In this document: in pieces, positions 4,267 to 5,556 of the stretch | Layout of the letters: every line of letters begins with the position of its first letter | Position numbering within the stretch: the first letter of the stretch is position 1 | From: Candidatus Altimarinota bacterium | GTDB taxonomy: Bacteria > Patescibacteriota > Gracilibacteria > UBA4473 | Reading direction: 5' to 3' | Assembly: GCA_020629095.1 (NCBI GenBank) | Contig: JAHDDZ010000045.1 | Coordinates: 1 to 5,556 of the forward strand | DNA length: 5,556 nt | Notes under the pieces: model-generated | What the model was told of the DNA's origin: nothing | What the model saw: the letters and a program-made list of their open reading frames with translations, nothing else | Databases searched by the model: none | Made by a program: the position numbers and the translations under genes

Positions 4267-5556
4267 CTAAAACGCCCGCTCAGTGACTTCACGGAACTGC
4301 ATGCGGCTGCGGTCAAAGTGCAGATCAAGCTTTCCCACAGCGCCATTACGGTGTTTCACCACGTTGATCTCAAGCAGGTTACTGGCCTGACTTTCTTCAT
4401 TATAATAATCATCACGATAGAGCATCATCACGATATCGGCATCTTGCTCGATCGCCCCACTGTCTCGCAGGTCACTGAGGATCGGCCGTTTGTCGGTTCG
4501 GCTTTCAACAGCACGGCTCAGCTGACTGAGTGCCACCACCGGAATGTGCATCTCGCGCGCGAGTTCTTTCAGGTTTCGGCTAATCGCGCTAATCTCGTTT
4601 ACGCGGTTGTTCATAGGATTATAGGACCCACTCGCGTTCATCAGCTGCAGGTAATCAATAAACAAAATATCTAGCCCCTGCTCCATTTGCAACCGCCGCA
4701 CTTTGGCTCGGAGCTCGGGCAGGCTGCCGCCCATGTTATCATCAATAAAGATATTCGCCGACCCCAGCGCGTCCATCACGCCGCCCATCTTGGCGAAGTC
4801 ATTTTCGTCCAACTTACCCTTGTGCAGCTTCCAGCTATCGACGCCGAGCTGCGCGCAAAACATCCGCTCGACCAGCTGTTCTTTACTCATTTCGAGGCTA
4901 ATTATCCCTGCTCGTTTCTTTCCAGCGATCGCGGCATTTTGCGCCATGGCCAGCGCAAGAGCGGTTTTTCCCATACTCGGGCGCGCCGCCATAATGACCA
5001 AATCACTGCCATTAAACCCGCCATTGAGCTTTCCGTCGATGTTGGCAAAACCGGTGCTGACGCGGCTTTTGGTGGCGAGTTCTGGGTTTTCGTGCACCTC
5101 AGAAATGTGCTCATATCGCTCATTCAGCACCTCTTTAATATGAATAAATCGGTCGCGGATGAACGTTTGGCTGATGTGAAACACGGCTTTCTCGGCCTGC
5201 TCCAGCAGCTCCTCGACGGGCTTGTCGGTGTCATAACCCAGCCCCTTTATGGTATCTCCCGCAGCGATCAGCTTCCGCAGGGTGCTGCGGTGTTTGACCG
5301 CTTGGGCATATTGAAACAAATGCGACGTGACCGGCACGCCGTTTTGCAGCGCCGCCAGATATTCAGCCCCGCCAATCGTCTCCAGCTTTCCCTGCGCCTG
5401 CAGCTGCGTGGCGACCGTGACCAAGTCAATTGGGTGGCTCTTCAAAAACAGCTCCATCATGGCGGCATAGACCAGCCCGTTATGGTTGTGGTAAAAGTCC
5501 TCGGCCACCAACAAATCAGCGATTTTGATCATCGCGTCTTTCTCCAGCAGCACGCA
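4267..5556 (-). CDS. dnaB: Replicative DNA helicase DnaB (5' end outside the window)
   Basis: Hexameric, ATP-driven helicase that unwinds DNA at the replication fork and recruits primase. The visible 429 residues (counted from the Cys codon at 5556) start inside the N-terminal domain; CVLLEKDAMIKIADLL matches the early DnaB N-terminus, so only some 20-30 residues are missing and the GTG at 5553 is not the start. The N-terminal domain runs to about 105, with a linker to about 165. The RecA-type motor holds Walker A ARPSMGKT (191-198), E222 in ISLEMS, Walker B LDILFIDYLQ (295-304), Q345 in the SQLSR sensor motif, SDLRDSGAIEQDADIV (361-376) and the KHRNG arginine finger (R403). The motor reads through without an intein or frameshift. 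It ends in TAG at 4267. Confidence 0.97.
   Translation of the reverse strand, partial: CVLLEKDAMIKIADLLVAEDFYHNHNGLVYAAMMELFLKSHPIDLVTVATQLQAQGKLETIGGAEYLAALQNGVPVTSHLFQYAQAVKHRSTLRKLIAAGDTIKGLGYDTDKPVEELLEQAEKAVFHISQTFIRDRFIHIKEVLNERYEHISEVHENPELATKSRVSTGFANIDGKLNGGFNGSDLVIMAARPSMGKTALALAMAQNAAIAGKKRAGIISLEMSKEQLVERMFCAQLGVDSWKLHKGKLDENDFAKMGGVMDALGSANIFIDDNMGGSLPELRAKVRRLQMEQGLDILFIDYLQLMNASGSYNPMNNRVNEISAISRNLKELAREMHIPVVALSQLSRAVESRTDKRPILSDLRDSGAIEQDADIVMMLYRDDYYNEESQASNLLEINVVKHRNGAVGKLDLHFDRSRMQFREVTERAF

Noticed and set aside
5551..5553. GTG 5553 as the dnaB start
   Set aside because: The codon before it (Cys) and the following residues match the interior of the DnaB N-terminal domain. 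The gene simply runs out of the window.

Overview
This is a 5.56 kb piece of bacterial chromosome. It holds three housekeeping information/metabolism genes and part of a fourth, plus two small, lower-GC genes for unrecognised membrane proteins. TGA is used as a stop by at least gene A, proS, rnhA and gene C, and no gene shows a clear Shine-Dalgarno at normal spacing. The prolyl-tRNA synthetase, the roughly 50% GC and the compact layout would fit a Patescibacteria/CPR lineage such as Saccharibacteria. That placement is an impression from the protein sequences, not a proof.

Layout, left to right. (1) 1-19: a 19-bp element carrying an extended -10-like sequence. (2) 27-380 (+): gene A, a four-helix membrane protein of 117 aa, followed by a hairpin terminator at 392-430. 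(3) 429-456: a promoter placed so that transcription should begin at or next to the proS ATG. (4) 463-2148 (+) proS and 2145-2588 (+) rnhA, joined by an ATGA stop/start overlap. (5) 2555-3745 (-): a folC-like gene that overlaps the end of rnhA tail-to-tail by 34 bp. (6) 3783-3809 (-): a palindromic terminator. (7) 3827-4120 (-): gene C, a two-helix membrane protein of 97 aa. (8) 4128-4146 (-): a second, perfect copy of the 19-bp element, again exactly 7 nt before the ATG. (9) 4146-4262 (-): a very good promoter and a roughly 85-nt stretch able to fold into a long imperfect hairpin, either a small RNA or a structured leader of gene C. (10) 4267-5556 (-): dnaB, the replicative helicase, whose first codons lie beyond the window.

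The most interesting part is the pairing of two unrelated, lower-GC, small membrane-protein genes with one identical 19-bp leader at identical spacing. This suggests a shared regulon or a repeated expression cassette; because the copies are inverted, a switchable 4.1-kb segment is also possible. A second theme is start-site architecture: all four genes with a visible promoter have a -10 element ending only 6-9 nt before the chosen ATG, which points to leaderless or nearly leaderless mRNAs. proS (tRNA-Pro charging), rnhA (RNA:DNA hybrid removal) and dnaB (fork unwinding) serve translation and replication. The folC-like gene would act in folate polyglutamylation, but two signature motifs are altered.
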